Positions 1 through 7,258 of a stretch of DNA of 8,413 bases are shown piece after piece. The stretch is taken from positions 1 through 8,413 of the forward strand of contig CAYYIT010000080.1 of the NCBI GenBank assembly GCA_964472035.1, read 5' to 3'. Numbering within the stretch: position 1 is the stretch's first letter; the number at the start of each line of letters is the position of its first letter. A program made the translations under genes and the position numbers. Below the pieces are notes generated by a model. That model made no database searches, had not been told where the DNA came from, and was given only the letters and a program-made list of their open reading frames with translations. The stretch comes from UBA3855 sp964472035 (GTDB lineage Bacteria > Bacillota > Clostridia > Oscillospirales > Ruminococcaceae).

Positions 1-14
1 GGGGGTTAGGGGGT

Positions 15-44
15 GGGCAATTTTCAGGAAATTGCCCCTTTTTT
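15..44 (+). terminator. Rho-independent terminator of an off-window plus-strand gene
   Basis: A perfect 9-bp stem (GGGCAATTT at 15-23 with AAATTGCCC at 29-37) encloses a 5-nt loop and is followed by C and six T. The T-run follows the stem only on the plus strand, so it should end transcription of a gene entering from the left, convergent with the aroC/DUF4364 unit. That gene is not in the window. Confidence 0.88.
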
Positions 45-53
45 GACAAGCTG

Positions 54-77
54 ACCCTCCGGATCGCTCCGGAGGGT
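54..77 (-). terminator. Hairpin just past the DUF4364 stop, probable terminator
   Basis: A perfect 10-bp GC-rich stem (54-63 with 68-77) closes a 4-nt loop that reads GCGA, a GNRA tetraloop, on the minus strand. It starts five bases past the TAA of the DUF4364 gene. On the minus strand the following sequence (CAGCTTGTC) is poor in T. On the plus strand the tail (TTTCGTTTAG) is richer. It may act in both directions or mainly protect the 3' end of the minus-strand message. Confidence 0.6.
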
Positions 78-82
78 TTCGT

Positions 83-688
83 TTAGTTATCGCTCAGATC
101 GTAGGGTTCCTCTTCATTCTGCATTGCAGACTGAAGCACATTGTGGTAGAACACGGACGGATTGGACAGCACACGCTCGCCCAGCAGCTTTGCCTGCTTC
201 ATATCGGGCGTAAACAGCGTCAGATCCAGCAGCGTCAGCGCATGATCCGTAATGGTGACGCGCATATGGCAGCCGGTCTCCAGCGGAAGGTACTCCACCT
301 TCACATCGTCCTCGTTCTTCCGGCGTTCGATCGCACGGCGCGCCGCAAGTACGATATTATCACGGTAGGACTTGGCGGCAATGGTTTTCAGGCGCTTTGC
401 AAGCGCAATTCCCTTCTCCGTCGGGGCATAGAATTTCTCGCCCTTTTCATTCACAGTGATCGTAACGGAACCGTTGTCCTGCAGGGTCTGTACCACTTCC
501 TGATAGGTGAAGTAATTGATGATACCGCCCGTAACGGCAATGTCATACAGCAGCTCGGACTCCAGCGGAGCCTCAACGCGGTACAGCATATAGCAGAGCA
601 GAATGCTGGCGACGGAGGAATCCGTCACGCAGCGGTCGGCGAGTTCGGAGATCTTCAGCAGGTTCTCGTCACGCATTTTCTTCTTCAT
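83..688 (-). CDS. DUF4364 family protein, putative winged-helix
   Basis: A 201-residue protein that I assign to DUF4364, a Firmicutes family of unknown function. The recognisable core is at residues 26-70 (ILLCYMLYRV, then GGIINYFTYQEVVQTL), followed by a beta-wing-like stretch (VTITVNEKGEKFY, 75-87) and a TEKG turn. This order resembles a winged-helix DNA-binding fold, but a regulatory role is inference. There is no signal peptide or membrane segment, so it is probably cytosolic. Its ATG overlaps the aroC stop as TAATG, and no good Shine-Dalgarno is visible before it, so translation probably depends on ribosomes finishing aroC. A second in-frame ATG at codon 5 could be the true start. The last 15 or so residues are acidic and probably disordered. 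Confidence 0.82.
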   Translation of the reverse strand: MKKKMRDENLLKISELADRCVTDSSVASILLCYMLYRVEAPLESELLYDIAVTGGIINYFTYQEVVQTLQDNGSVTITVNEKGEKFYAPTEKGIALAKRLKTIAAKSYRDNIVLAARRAIERRKNEDDVKVEYLPLETGCHMRVTITDHALTLLDLTLFTPDMKQAKLLGERVLSNPSVFYHNVLQSAMQNEEEPYDLSDN

Positions 689-1785
689 TATTCTGTAAAA
701 TGGGGATAGTCCAGCATGTGGGAGAGCAGTGCAATATTCATTGCAGCCTCCACACAGGGCACGGCACGGGCAACGATGCAGGGATCGTGGCGGCCATGCA
801 CCACGAGCTTGTCATTCTGCATCGTGGACATGTTCACAGTGTCCTGCTCAACGCCAATGGATGCGGTGGGCTTGATCGCCACGCGCATGGTGATGGGCAT
901 ACCGGAGGAAATACCGCCGAGAATGCCGCCATGGTTATTGGAGTGGGTCTTCACATAGCCGTGATCATCCACATAGAAGCTGTCGTTGTTCTGGCTGCCG
1001 ACCATCTCGGCCACCTTGAAGCCTGCGCCGAATTCCAGGCCCTTGACCGCCGGAATACCGAACACGAGCTGTGCAATGGTATTCTCCAGACCGTCGAAGA
1101 TCGGGGAACCGATGCCTGCCGGCACATTCACTGCCACGCACTCGATGATACCGCCGAGGGACTCACCGCCCTGGGCTGCTGCGAGGATATCCTCCTGCAT
1201 CAGCTTGCCCTGCGCATTCCTGATCACGGGGAAGCTCTTGCCGCGAACCGCGAGGATATCGTCCTTTGTGACATTCACATGGTCGAACTCCGCATCCTTG
1301 ATGCCGTGGATCTCCGCGATATGCGCACCGACATAAATGCCTCTGCGCTCGAGGATCTGGCCGCAGACCGCACCTGCAAAGCACAGCGGTGCTGTCAGTC
1401 TGCCGGAAAAATGGCCGCCGCCGCGGACATCGTTGAAGCCCCTGTAACGCAGCGCACCGGTATAATCCGCGTGACCCGGACGGGGCAGCTTATTCAGATT
1501 GGAATAGTCCTTGGAACGGGTGTCCGTGTTCTGGATGAAGGCACAGAGCGGCGTACCGGTCGTTCTGTCATTGAGCAGGCCGGACATGATCTGATTGAGA
1601 TCCTTCTCCTTACGGGGGGTGGTGGTACCGTCGCTCTTGGGCGCGCGGCGTTCCATGAACTGGTGCAGCTTTTCTATGTCAATAAATTCACCGGGCGGCA
1701 GATTGTCGATGGTAACACCGATCGCCGGCCCGTGGGATTCTCCGAAAATCGAGATCGAGATCCGACCGTTCCACATTGATGCCAT
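688..1785 (-). CDS. aroC: Chorismate synthase
   Basis: Catalyses the last shikimate-pathway step, 5-enolpyruvylshikimate-3-phosphate to chorismate, in the cytosol with reduced FMN as cofactor. The 365-residue length is normal for the family. Visible signatures are GESHGPAIG near the N-terminus (His18), the RPGHADYTG segment (His105), GGGHFSGR (His125), and the C-terminal RHDPCIVARAVPCVEAA motif beginning at Arg332. The two conserved family histidines of the active site correspond to His18 and His125. The start at codon 1 is favoured over the Met at codon 4 because AGGAGG lies 8 nt before the first ATG and 17 nt before the second. The gene has its own promoter 127 bp below aroB and shares one base with the downstream DUF4364 start. 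The matching plus-strand ORF is a shadow. Confidence 0.98.
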   Translation of the reverse strand: MASMWNGRISISIFGESHGPAIGVTIDNLPPGEFIDIEKLHQFMERRAPKSDGTTTPRKEKDLNQIMSGLLNDRTTGTPLCAFIQNTDTRSKDYSNLNKLPRPGHADYTGALRYRGFNDVRGGGHFSGRLTAPLCFAGAVCGQILERRGIYVGAHIAEIHGIKDAEFDHVNVTKDDILAVRGKSFPVIRNAQGKLMQEDILAAAQGGESLGGIIECVAVNVPAGIGSPIFDGLENTIAQLVFGIPAVKGLEFGAGFKVAEMVGSQNNDSFYVDDHGYVKTHSNNHGGILGGISSGMPITMRVAIKPTASIGVEQDTVNMSTMQNDKLVVHGRHDPCIVARAVPCVEAAMNIALLSHMLDYPHFTE

Positions 1786-1792
1786 TGGAAAT

Positions 1793-1798
1793 TCCTCC
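1793..1798 (-). promoter_or_regulatory. Shine-Dalgarno site that fixes the aroC start
   Basis: AGGAGG on the minus strand lies 8 nt before the ATG at 1785. The Met three codons later would be 17 nt away, so the upstream ATG is chosen. Confidence 0.8.
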
Positions 1799-1805
1799 TA
1801 AATTG

Positions 1806-1817
1806 CAGGGCGCCCTG
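1806..1817. repeat. 12-bp perfect palindrome in the aroC leader
   Basis: CAGGGCGCCCTG is its own reverse complement. It lies in the untranslated leader of aroC, between the promoter (1853-1881) and the ribosome site (1793-1798). It could be a protein-binding operator, or an RNA hairpin with a 4-bp stem and a GCGC loop. No known regulator site is recognised. Confidence 0.5.
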
Positions 1818-1852
1818 ACGGCTTCCCCCTATATAAACATTTCACTGTATCT

Positions 1853-1881
1853 ATTATACCATATTTCGCGTCTCATTTCAA
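1853..1881 (-). promoter_or_regulatory. aroC sigma-A type promoter with extended -10
   Basis: On the minus strand TTGAAA (1881-1876) is followed by a 17-bp spacer and a consensus TATAAT (1858-1853), with TGG directly upstream of it giving an extended -10. The predicted start lies near 1846, giving a leader of about 60 nt. aroC and the DUF4364 gene can therefore be transcribed without aroB. Confidence 0.85.
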
Positions 1882-1890
1882 CATCTTTTC

Positions 1891-1919
1891 TGCATAAAAC
1901 GAGATTTTTCCGTTATGCA
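1891..1919. repeat. Inverted repeat spanning the aroB stop codon
   Basis: TGCATAA (1891-1897) is the exact reverse complement of TTATGCA (1913-1919), which contains the aroB stop. Two more CG pairs form if two A bases bulge out. On the minus strand no T-run follows, so this is at best a weak terminator or a 3'-end hairpin. It sits just upstream of the aroC -35 element. Confidence 0.35.
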
Positions 1920-2953
1920 AACAGCGCACAGTAATCCTCGAATGCATCGCTGCGGATCTCGGCATTGCCGATGGGATGGCACACCACGTAGCGCAGCTGT
2001 GCACCGGCACGCTTCTTGTCGTTGCCGCAGTGTGCGGCAAGCTCCGCCACGGGAACATCCACTTCACTGGGCAGCTCGTATGCCTTCACGCAGGCGCAGA
2101 GCTTCTCGTAGTCCTCCGGCTTGCCGCAATACTTCGTCATCAGGCACATGCCTGCTGCAACGGCGCTGCCGTGGGTATAGGTCTCGTAGTGATAGTGCGC
2201 CTCAATGGCATGGCCGAGGGTGTGGCCGAAATTCAGGATCATGCGCTCGCCGGTGTCGAATTCGTCATGCTCCACCACATCGCGCTTGATGCGCACACAG
2301 GTCGGAATGATCGTATCAAAATGCGCCTGCACCGTATCGAGATCCAGTCCGCAGAGCTGCTCGAACAGCGCCGCATCGCGGATCATGCCGTACTTGATGA
2401 CCTCGCCCATACCGTCTGCGAGGAAGATCCTAGGCAGCGTTGCAAGGGCATCCGGATCGCAGAGCACCACTGCCGGCTGCTTGAACGCACCGACCAGATT
2501 CTTGCCCTCCGGCAAGTCGATCGCGGTCTTTCCGCCGACGGAGGAATCCACCTGCGCCAGCAGGGAGGTCGGGATCTGCACATATTGCATGCCGCGCAGG
2601 AAGGTCGCTGCCGCAAAGCCGGTGATATCACCGACCACGCCGCCGCCGAGGGCGACCAGACAATCGCTGCGTGTGATCTCATGTCTGCAAAGGAAACTGT
2701 AGATCGAAAGGAGGGTCTCCGCGCACTTGGACGCTTCGCCGTGGGGGAATACAAACTTCACCACGCGATATCCATGGGCCTGCAGGGATGCCTCCACTGC
2801 GTCCGCATACAGCGCATTGACATTGTCATCGGTAATGATGGCGCAGGTACCGCCCTTGCAGAGCGGTGCAATATATGTGCCGCAGTCCTTCAGGATGCCG
2901 CGTTCGATCAGAACCTCATAGGGTTTTCCGGTGGTTACAGAAATCTTTGTCAT
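1913..2953 (-). CDS. aroB: 3-dehydroquinate synthase
   Basis: Converts DAHP to 3-dehydroquinate, the second shikimate-pathway step, using NAD+ and a divalent metal in the cytosol. At 346 residues it has normal length. The nucleotide-binding motif ALGGGVVGDITGF covers residues 101-113, and the substrate-binding SSVGGKTAIDLPEGKN segment includes Lys142. The expected metal ligands are present: Glu184 in GMGEVIKYG, His244 in NFGHTLGHAIEA and His261 in HGSAVAAGM, with the 17-residue spacing of the two histidines seen in characterised enzymes. AGGAGG lies 6 nt before the ATG. It is transcribed from its own promoter and followed by aroC in the same direction after 127 bp. Read-through into aroC is possible, as no strong terminator separates them. 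Confidence 0.98.
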   Translation of the reverse strand: MTKISVTTGKPYEVLIERGILKDCGTYIAPLCKGGTCAIITDDNVNALYADAVEASLQAHGYRVVKFVFPHGEASKCAETLLSIYSFLCRHEITRSDCLVALGGGVVGDITGFAAATFLRGMQYVQIPTSLLAQVDSSVGGKTAIDLPEGKNLVGAFKQPAVVLCDPDALATLPRIFLADGMGEVIKYGMIRDAALFEQLCGLDLDTVQAHFDTIIPTCVRIKRDVVEHDEFDTGERMILNFGHTLGHAIEAHYHYETYTHGSAVAAGMCLMTKYCGKPEDYEKLCACVKAYELPSEVDVPVAELAAHCGNDKKRAGAQLRYVVCHPIGNAEIRSDAFEDYCALFA

Positions 2954-2968
2954 AGCCTACCTCCTGCT

Positions 2969-2984
2969 CCGGCCTTCATGCCGG
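2969..2984 (-). promoter_or_regulatory. Small hairpin in the aroB leader
   Basis: CCGGC (2969-2973) and GCCGG (2980-2984) form a 5-bp GC stem with a 6-nt loop. It ends 3 nt upstream of the aroB AGGAGG site (2960-2965) in a leader of about 43 nt. It could tune ribosome access or message stability. The leader is too short for a T-box or a classical riboswitch. Confidence 0.35.
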
Positions 2985-3002
2985 CTCACTTTCTCTATTA
3001 TT

Positions 3003-3031
3003 AGGATACTCCATTTTCGAAGATTTGTCAA
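3003..3031 (-). promoter_or_regulatory. aroB sigma-A type promoter
   Basis: On the minus strand a consensus TTGACA (3031-3026), a 17-bp spacer and TATCCT (3008-3003). The region upstream of the -35 (about 3032-3070) is rich in A and T tracts and could serve as an UP element. It is divergent from the polA promoter. Confidence 0.85.
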
Positions 3032-3099
3032 GATATTTTGGCAAACTAAAGCGATAAAATATTACTTTTTTCAGATGCCGTATTTCTTTCCGAAAAGAC

Positions 3100-3128
3100 T
3101 GGAAATTCGAAGCAAGTTGTGGTATAAT
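3100..3128 (+). promoter_or_regulatory. polA-rimI-tsaD promoter with extended -10
   Basis: Consensus TATAAT at 3123-3128 is preceded by TGG (extended -10), with a weak -35 TGGAAA at 3100-3105 and a 17-bp spacer. The poor -35 is offset by the extended -10. Transcription should begin near 3135, giving a leader of about 25 nt to the polA ATG. Confidence 0.75.
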
Positions 3129-3160
3129 AAAAGAGACCATCATTTCATGGAGGGATTCCT

Positions 3161-5695
3161 ATGCGATTACTCGTTATCGACGGCAACAGCATCGTGAACC
3201 GCGCGTACTACGGCGTGCGCGCGCTGTCCAATCACAAGGGCGTGTTCACCAATGCGTTGTTCGGTTTTATCAATATGTATCTCAAGGAGCTTGGCGAGGC
3301 AAAGCCGGATGCCGTGGCCGTGGCGTTCGACCTGAAAAGCCCGACCTTCCGCCACAAGGCGGTGGCGAGCTACAAGGCGAACCGCAAGGGCATGCCGGAG
3401 GAGCTTGCCATGCAGATGCCGTGGCTCAAGGAGATCCTGGCGGCAATGGGCATCACCTGCCTGAGCTGCGAGGGTTTCGAAGCGGACGATCTTCTCGGTA
3501 CACTTGCGCGCACCTGTCAGGACAGCGGTGACGACTGCATTCTGATGACGGGCGACCGCGACAGCCTGCAGCTCGTGGATACGCACGTTACGGTGCATCT
3601 TGTCACGAACCGCGAGAACATCCCCTACACGCCGGAGCGTTTCCACGAGGACTACGGCTTTGCGCCCATCCATCTGACCGACCTCAAGGCGCTGATGGGC
3701 GACAGCTCGGACAATATTTCCGGCATCAAGGGCATCGGCGAAAAGACCGCAATGGCACTCATCCAGAGCTGGAACAGCATCGAAGCGATGTACGAGCATC
3801 TCGATGAAGTCCAGGCCACGCCGCGCATCCGGCAGAAGCTCCTTGACGGCAAAGCCGACGCGGAGCAGAGCAAGTGGCTTGCTACCATCCGGACGGATGC
3901 GCCCATTTCCACCACGCTTTCCGATTACATTCCCCGTCCCATGGAGACCGACACCCTCCGCCGGATCCTGACGGAACTCGAGATGTACAAGATCCTCGAA
4001 CGCTTCGACCTGCAGCCCCTTGGCACGCTGGAACCGGAGGTTCCCTCCGCGCCGCCGGCACAGGCGCCTGCACTGCGGCAGGACGAGTGGACGGGAGATA
4101 TGAGCCTGCTTCCCTCCCCTGCACCGTACACCCTGAAGGACGGGACGCTGACGCTCTGCAGCGGTGAGCATATCTATACCACTTCGGATCCTGAACAGAT
4201 CCTGCAATTCCTTTCCAGTGAGCATCCAAAGGCTACGGACGATGCCAAGGCGCATTATCACTTTGCCTTCGAGCATGGCGGAACGCTCCGCGATCTTGTG
4301 TTCGATGCGGCGATCTGCGGCTACCTGCTCAACCCTTCCGCAACGGATTACAGTACTGCCGCTCTCTGCGGACAACTGCATGTCCCCTATTTTGAGGAGC
4401 TTGGCGGCTTTGCCGACGTGCAGGCATTGCCCGCGCTCTGCGAAAAGGGCATCGAACGTCTCACGCAGGATGGCATGTTCCCCCTCTGGCAGGACATTGA
4501 ACTGCCGCTGACACGCGTGCTGGCATCCATGGAATTCCACGGTGTCCGCGTGGATCCCGAGGGCATCCGTGCCTTCGGCGACGCGCTTTCCGCAAATATC
4601 AGCGACCTGCAGCAGCAGATCTATGACTATGCCGGCAGCGAATTCAACATTGCCTCTCCGAAACAGCTCGGCGTGGTTCTGTTCGAAACGCTGGGGCTTC
4701 CTGCCAAGAAGAAGACCAAGAGCGGCTATTCCACCAATGCGGAGGTGCTCGAGGAACTTCGTCCGCAGCATCCCATCATCGGGCTGATCCTTGAATACCG
4801 TCAGTACACTAAGCTCCTTTCCACCTATGTGGACGGTCTGCTCAAGAATGTCGCAGCGGACGGCAGGATCCACACCAACTACAAGCAGACGGAGACCCGT
4901 ACGGGACGCATTTCTTCCACCGAACCCAACCTCCAGAATATTCCTGTTCGCACCGAGCTTGGACGCAATATGCGAAAATTCTTTGTCGCATCCGAGGGCT
5001 GCATTCTCCTCGATGCCGACTACAGCCAGATCGAACTGCGCCTGATGGCGCACCTGAGCGGCGACACCGCCATGCAGGAGGCCTTCCTCACCGGTGCGGA
5101 CATTCACACGGCCACTGCTGCCAAGGTCTTTGATATGCCCGAGATCTTTGTGACACCGGAGATGCGAAGTGCCGCAAAGGCCGTGAATTTCGGCATTCTC
5201 TACGGCATGGGCGCCTTTTCTCTCTCCAAGGACATCCACGTTTCCGTTGCACAGGCGAAGAAATATATTGAGGACTACCTCGGCTCCTATCCGAAGGTTT
5301 CCACGTTTCTTGATTCCGTTGTGGAAAACGGCACGAATAACGGCTATGTCTGCACCATGCACGGCAGACGCCGCTACGTTCCTGAGCTGAAATCAAAGAA
5401 CAAGATGATGCAGGCAGCCGGCAAGCGCATTGCGATGAATACACCCGTGCAGGGCACTGCCGCCGATATCATCAAGCTTGCCATGGTGCATGTGCATGAC
5501 CGGCTGGAACGCGAGGTTCCCTCGGCGAAGCTCCTCCTGCAGGTACACGACGAACTCATTGTCGAAGTACCGCTCTGCGATGCGGACGCCGCTGCGCGCG
5601 TTCTGCACGAGGAGATGGAACAGGTTTGCAATCTTGCCGTTCCGCTGACCGCGGAAGTCAATAGAGGAGGAACGTGGTACGATGCTAAGGGTTAA
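3161..5695 (+). CDS. polA: DNA polymerase I (proofreading-deficient type)
   Basis: Removes RNA primers, fills gaps and serves in DNA repair. The protein has 844 residues. The N-terminal 5'-nuclease domain (about 1-290) has VIDGN with Asp7, EADDLL (107-112), TGDRDS (130-135) and GDSSDN (180-185). The middle region (about 300-430) occupies the place of the 3'-5' exonuclease, but its DxE, Asp and YxxxD metal-binding motifs cannot be found; His365 falls about where the second catalytic Asp is expected. The polymerase domain (about 440-844) has RTGRISS (580-586), motif A DADYSQIELR (Asp620), motif B with Arg669, Lys673, Phe677 and Tyr681, and motif C VHDE (Asp797). GGAGGG lies 6 nt before the ATG. 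It is the first gene of the operon; its end overlaps rimI by 14 nt. Confidence 0.98.
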   Translation: MRLLVIDGNSIVNRAYYGVRALSNHKGVFTNALFGFINMYLKELGEAKPDAVAVAFDLKSPTFRHKAVASYKANRKGMPEELAMQMPWLKEILAAMGITCLSCEGFEADDLLGTLARTCQDSGDDCILMTGDRDSLQLVDTHVTVHLVTNRENIPYTPERFHEDYGFAPIHLTDLKALMGDSSDNISGIKGIGEKTAMALIQSWNSIEAMYEHLDEVQATPRIRQKLLDGKADAEQSKWLATIRTDAPISTTLSDYIPRPMETDTLRRILTELEMYKILERFDLQPLGTLEPEVPSAPPAQAPALRQDEWTGDMSLLPSPAPYTLKDGTLTLCSGEHIYTTSDPEQILQFLSSEHPKATDDAKAHYHFAFEHGGTLRDLVFDAAICGYLLNPSATDYSTAALCGQLHVPYFEELGGFADVQALPALCEKGIERLTQDGMFPLWQDIELPLTRVLASMEFHGVRVDPEGIRAFGDALSANISDLQQQIYDYAGSEFNIASPKQLGVVLFETLGLPAKKKTKSGYSTNAEVLEELRPQHPIIGLILEYRQYTKLLSTYVDGLLKNVAADGRIHTNYKQTETRTGRISSTEPNLQNIPVRTELGRNMRKFFVASEGCILLDADYSQIELRLMAHLSGDTAMQEAFLTGADIHTATAAKVFDMPEIFVTPEMRSAAKAVNFGILYGMGAFSLSKDIHVSVAQAKKYIEDYLGSYPKVSTFLDSVVENGTNNGYVCTMHGRRRYVPELKSKNKMMQAAGKRIAMNTPVQGTAADIIKLAMVHVHDRLEREVPSAKLLLQVHDELIVEVPLCDADAAARVLHEEMEQVCNLAVPLTAEVNRGGTWYDAKG
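5665..5670 (+). promoter_or_regulatory. rimI ribosome site inside polA
   Basis: AGGAGG lies within the last polA codons, 11 nt before the rimI ATG at 5682, a slightly long spacing. No other in-frame ATG, GTG or TTG lies closer. Ribosomes ending polA at 5695 pass over this site, which fits coupled translation. Confidence 0.7.
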
Positions 5696-6134
5696 GCGGA
5701 TCTCACACGAGGACACGACCATTCTGGAACAGATCACGACCATGGAGGCGAAGTGTTTTCCTGATCCGTGGAGCTTCGAGATGTTCCAGCTTGAAGCACA
5801 GCGCAAAGGCGGTGTGGTACTTGCTGCACTTGATGAAAACGACACCGTTGCAGGATATCTCACCGCACAGGTGATCCTTGATACGGCGGATATCAATATC
5901 GTTGCAGTGGATCCAGACAGGCGCCGACAGTCCATCGGCAGTCTGCTGCTGGGTGAATTTCTGGAAGGTCTTGCAACGGACACACAGGTTTTCCTGGAAG
6001 TGCGTATTTCTAACGAACCGGCAATTGCACTGTACCAGAAATTCGGTTTCCAGAAGATCGGTATCCGCAAGCAGTATTACTCGCACCCGACCGAGGATGC
6101 AATTTTAATGCAATTTGGAGGCATATCATGTTAA
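5682..6134 (+). CDS. rimI: Ribosomal protein bS18-alanine N-acetyltransferase (GNAT)
   Basis: A 150-residue GNAT enzyme that, by family, transfers acetyl from acetyl-CoA to the N-terminal alanine of ribosomal protein S18. Recognisable features are the early MEAKCFPDPWSFEMF segment typical of RimI, the acetyl-CoA loop RRQSIGSLLL (Arg82-Leu90), and LEVRISNEPAIALYQKFGF. In that last segment Glu106 and Tyr118 stand at the 12-residue spacing of the catalytic Glu and Tyr of characterised RimI. The acetyl-CoA loop ends in Ser87 where the family usually has Gly or Ala, a mild deviation. It starts inside polA and overlaps tsaD by 7 nt. Its place directly before tsaD matches the common rimI-tsaD pairing, which supports RimI over a generic GNAT. 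The real substrate is not proven by sequence. Confidence 0.93.
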   Translation: MLRVKRISHEDTTILEQITTMEAKCFPDPWSFEMFQLEAQRKGGVVLAALDENDTVAGYLTAQVILDTADINIVAVDPDRRRQSIGSLLLGEFLEGLATDTQVFLEVRISNEPAIALYQKFGFQKIGIRKQYYSHPTEDAILMQFGGISC

Positions 6135-7150
6135 TACTTGGAATCGAAAGCTCCTGCGATGAAACGGCTGCAAGCATTGTGGAAGATTGCACGACGCTCC
6201 GCTCGTCCGTCATTGCATCGCAGGCTATGGAACACAGGCAATATGGCGGTGTCGTTCCCGAGCTTGCTTCACGCAGGCATTGCGAAAATATTCTCGACGT
6301 GACCCAGCAGGCACTTGCTGAGGCAAATGTCACCATCGACCAGCTCGACGGAATTGCCGTTACACATACGCCCGGACTGATCGGCGCACTCCTTGTCGGT
6401 GTCAATTTTGCGAAGGGTCTTGCCTTCGCAGCAGGCAAACCGCTGATTCCCGTGCATCACATTACAGGACATATCGCAGCCAATTACCTTGCTCATCCCG
6501 ACCTCAAGCCCCCGTATCTCTGTCTTGTCGTGAGCGGCGGACATACCATGATCGTGGAGGTCGTCGATTATACCACCTTCCGGATCCTCGGAACGACAAG
6601 GGATGATGCAGCAGGCGAATGCTTTGACAAATGCGGGCGTGTTCTTGGCTATCCGTATCCCGGCGGTGTACAGATCGATCATGCTGCGCAGCAGGGCGAT
6701 CGGACGAAGTATCCTCTGCCCCGACCGCGCGTTGCAGGCAGTGAGCTTGACTGCAGCTTCTCCGGTCTGAAGACCGCTGTCATCAATATGGTGCATCATG
6801 CCGAACAGAAGGGCGAAACGATCGATTCTCCTTCCATGGCTGCATGCTTACAGCACACCGTTTCGGAGATCCTCACGGAGAAAACTCTGCTTGCTGCCAA
6901 GCGAACCGGCTACAAGACCATCGCGATGGCCGGTGGTGTTTCGGCGAACTCCGGTCTGCGCGGCAGCATGGAGGCAATGTGCAAAAAGCACGGTTTCACG
7001 CTTTTCATGCCGCCACTCTCCCTGTGCGGGGACAACGCTGCTATGATCGCTTGTCAGGGATCCTATAATTTCCTTGCAGGACAAACTGCCGATGAGAGCC
7101 TCAACGCCTTTGCAAGCAGCAAAGCCATCGGCGAGATGATTCAGCTTTGA
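6128..7150 (+). CDS. tsaD: tRNA N6-adenosine threonylcarbamoyltransferase
   Basis: Transfers the threonylcarbamoyl group to A37 of tRNAs reading ANN codons (t6A modification), acting with TsaB and TsaE. The 340-residue ASKHA-fold protein has normal length and every family motif: GIESSCDETAAS (5-16), metal-binding His111 and His115 in HHITGH, VSGGHT (135-140), GECFDKCGRVLGYPYPGG, FSGLKT (211-216), GGVSANSGLR and CGDN with Asp302. GGAGG lies 6 nt before the ATG. The start overlaps the rimI stop by 7 nt. It closes the polA operon and is followed by a strong terminator. Its needed partners tsaB and tsaE are not in the window and must be elsewhere in the genome. Confidence 0.98.
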   Translation: MLILGIESSCDETAASIVEDCTTLRSSVIASQAMEHRQYGGVVPELASRRHCENILDVTQQALAEANVTIDQLDGIAVTHTPGLIGALLVGVNFAKGLAFAAGKPLIPVHHITGHIAANYLAHPDLKPPYLCLVVSGGHTMIVEVVDYTTFRILGTTRDDAAGECFDKCGRVLGYPYPGGVQIDHAAQQGDRTKYPLPRPRVAGSELDCSFSGLKTAVINMVHHAEQKGETIDSPSMAACLQHTVSEILTEKTLLAAKRTGYKTIAMAGGVSANSGLRGSMEAMCKKHGFTLFMPPLSLCGDNAAMIACQGSYNFLAGQTADESLNAFASSKAIGEMIQL

Positions 7151-7173
7151 TTTCTGCTATCACAGCATGATAA

Positions 7174-7210
7174 AAAGCCTTCCGGTGATCCGGAAGGCTT
7201 TGTTGTTTTC
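7174..7210 (+). terminator. Terminator of the polA-rimI-tsaD operon
   Basis: A perfect 12-bp stem (7174-7185 with 7190-7201) closes a TGAT tetraloop and is followed by GTTGTTTTC. It lies 24 bp past the tsaD stop. On the minus strand the same stem is followed by TTATC after a T-rich arm, so it may also back up termination of the converging gene. Confidence 0.93.
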
Positions 7211-7242
7211 ACACAAAAGAAAGACCTCCCCGAAGGGAGGTC
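7210..7242 (-). terminator. Terminator of the dockerin-like gene
   Basis: On the minus strand an 8-bp stem (GACCTCCC with GGGAGGTC) closes a C(TTCG)G tetraloop, an exceptionally stable loop, and is followed by TTTCTTTTG. It lies 16 bp past the TAA of the minus-strand gene. With the tsaD terminator it forms a back-to-back pair between convergent genes. Confidence 0.88.
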
Positions 7243-7258
7243 GATTCTTTTTGAATGC

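Noticed and set aside
1..17. Possible G-quadruplex from the G-runs at the left edge
   Set aside because: Only three long G-tracts are visible and the rest is cut off by the window edge, so it cannot be supported.
1786..1852. T-box or riboswitch controlling the aro genes
   Set aside because: The predicted leaders of aroC (about 60 nt) and aroB (about 43 nt) are too short, and no T-box consensus or terminator/antiterminator pair is visible.
700..3004. Long plus-strand open frames opposite aroC (359 codons) and aroB (342 codons)
   Set aside because: They are shadows of two clear shikimate genes, with His/Ala/Gly-rich low-information translations.
2931..3197. 88-codon plus-strand frame across the aroB-polA intergenic region
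   Set aside because: It overlaps the aroB start, two promoters and the polA start, has no convincing ribosome site, and its translation resembles no protein.
3167..5362. 731-codon open frame on the strand opposite polA
   Set aside because: It mirrors polA in a GC-rich gene where antisense stops are rare, has no domain pattern and an Arg/His/Gly-rich composition, and polA has every expected motif.
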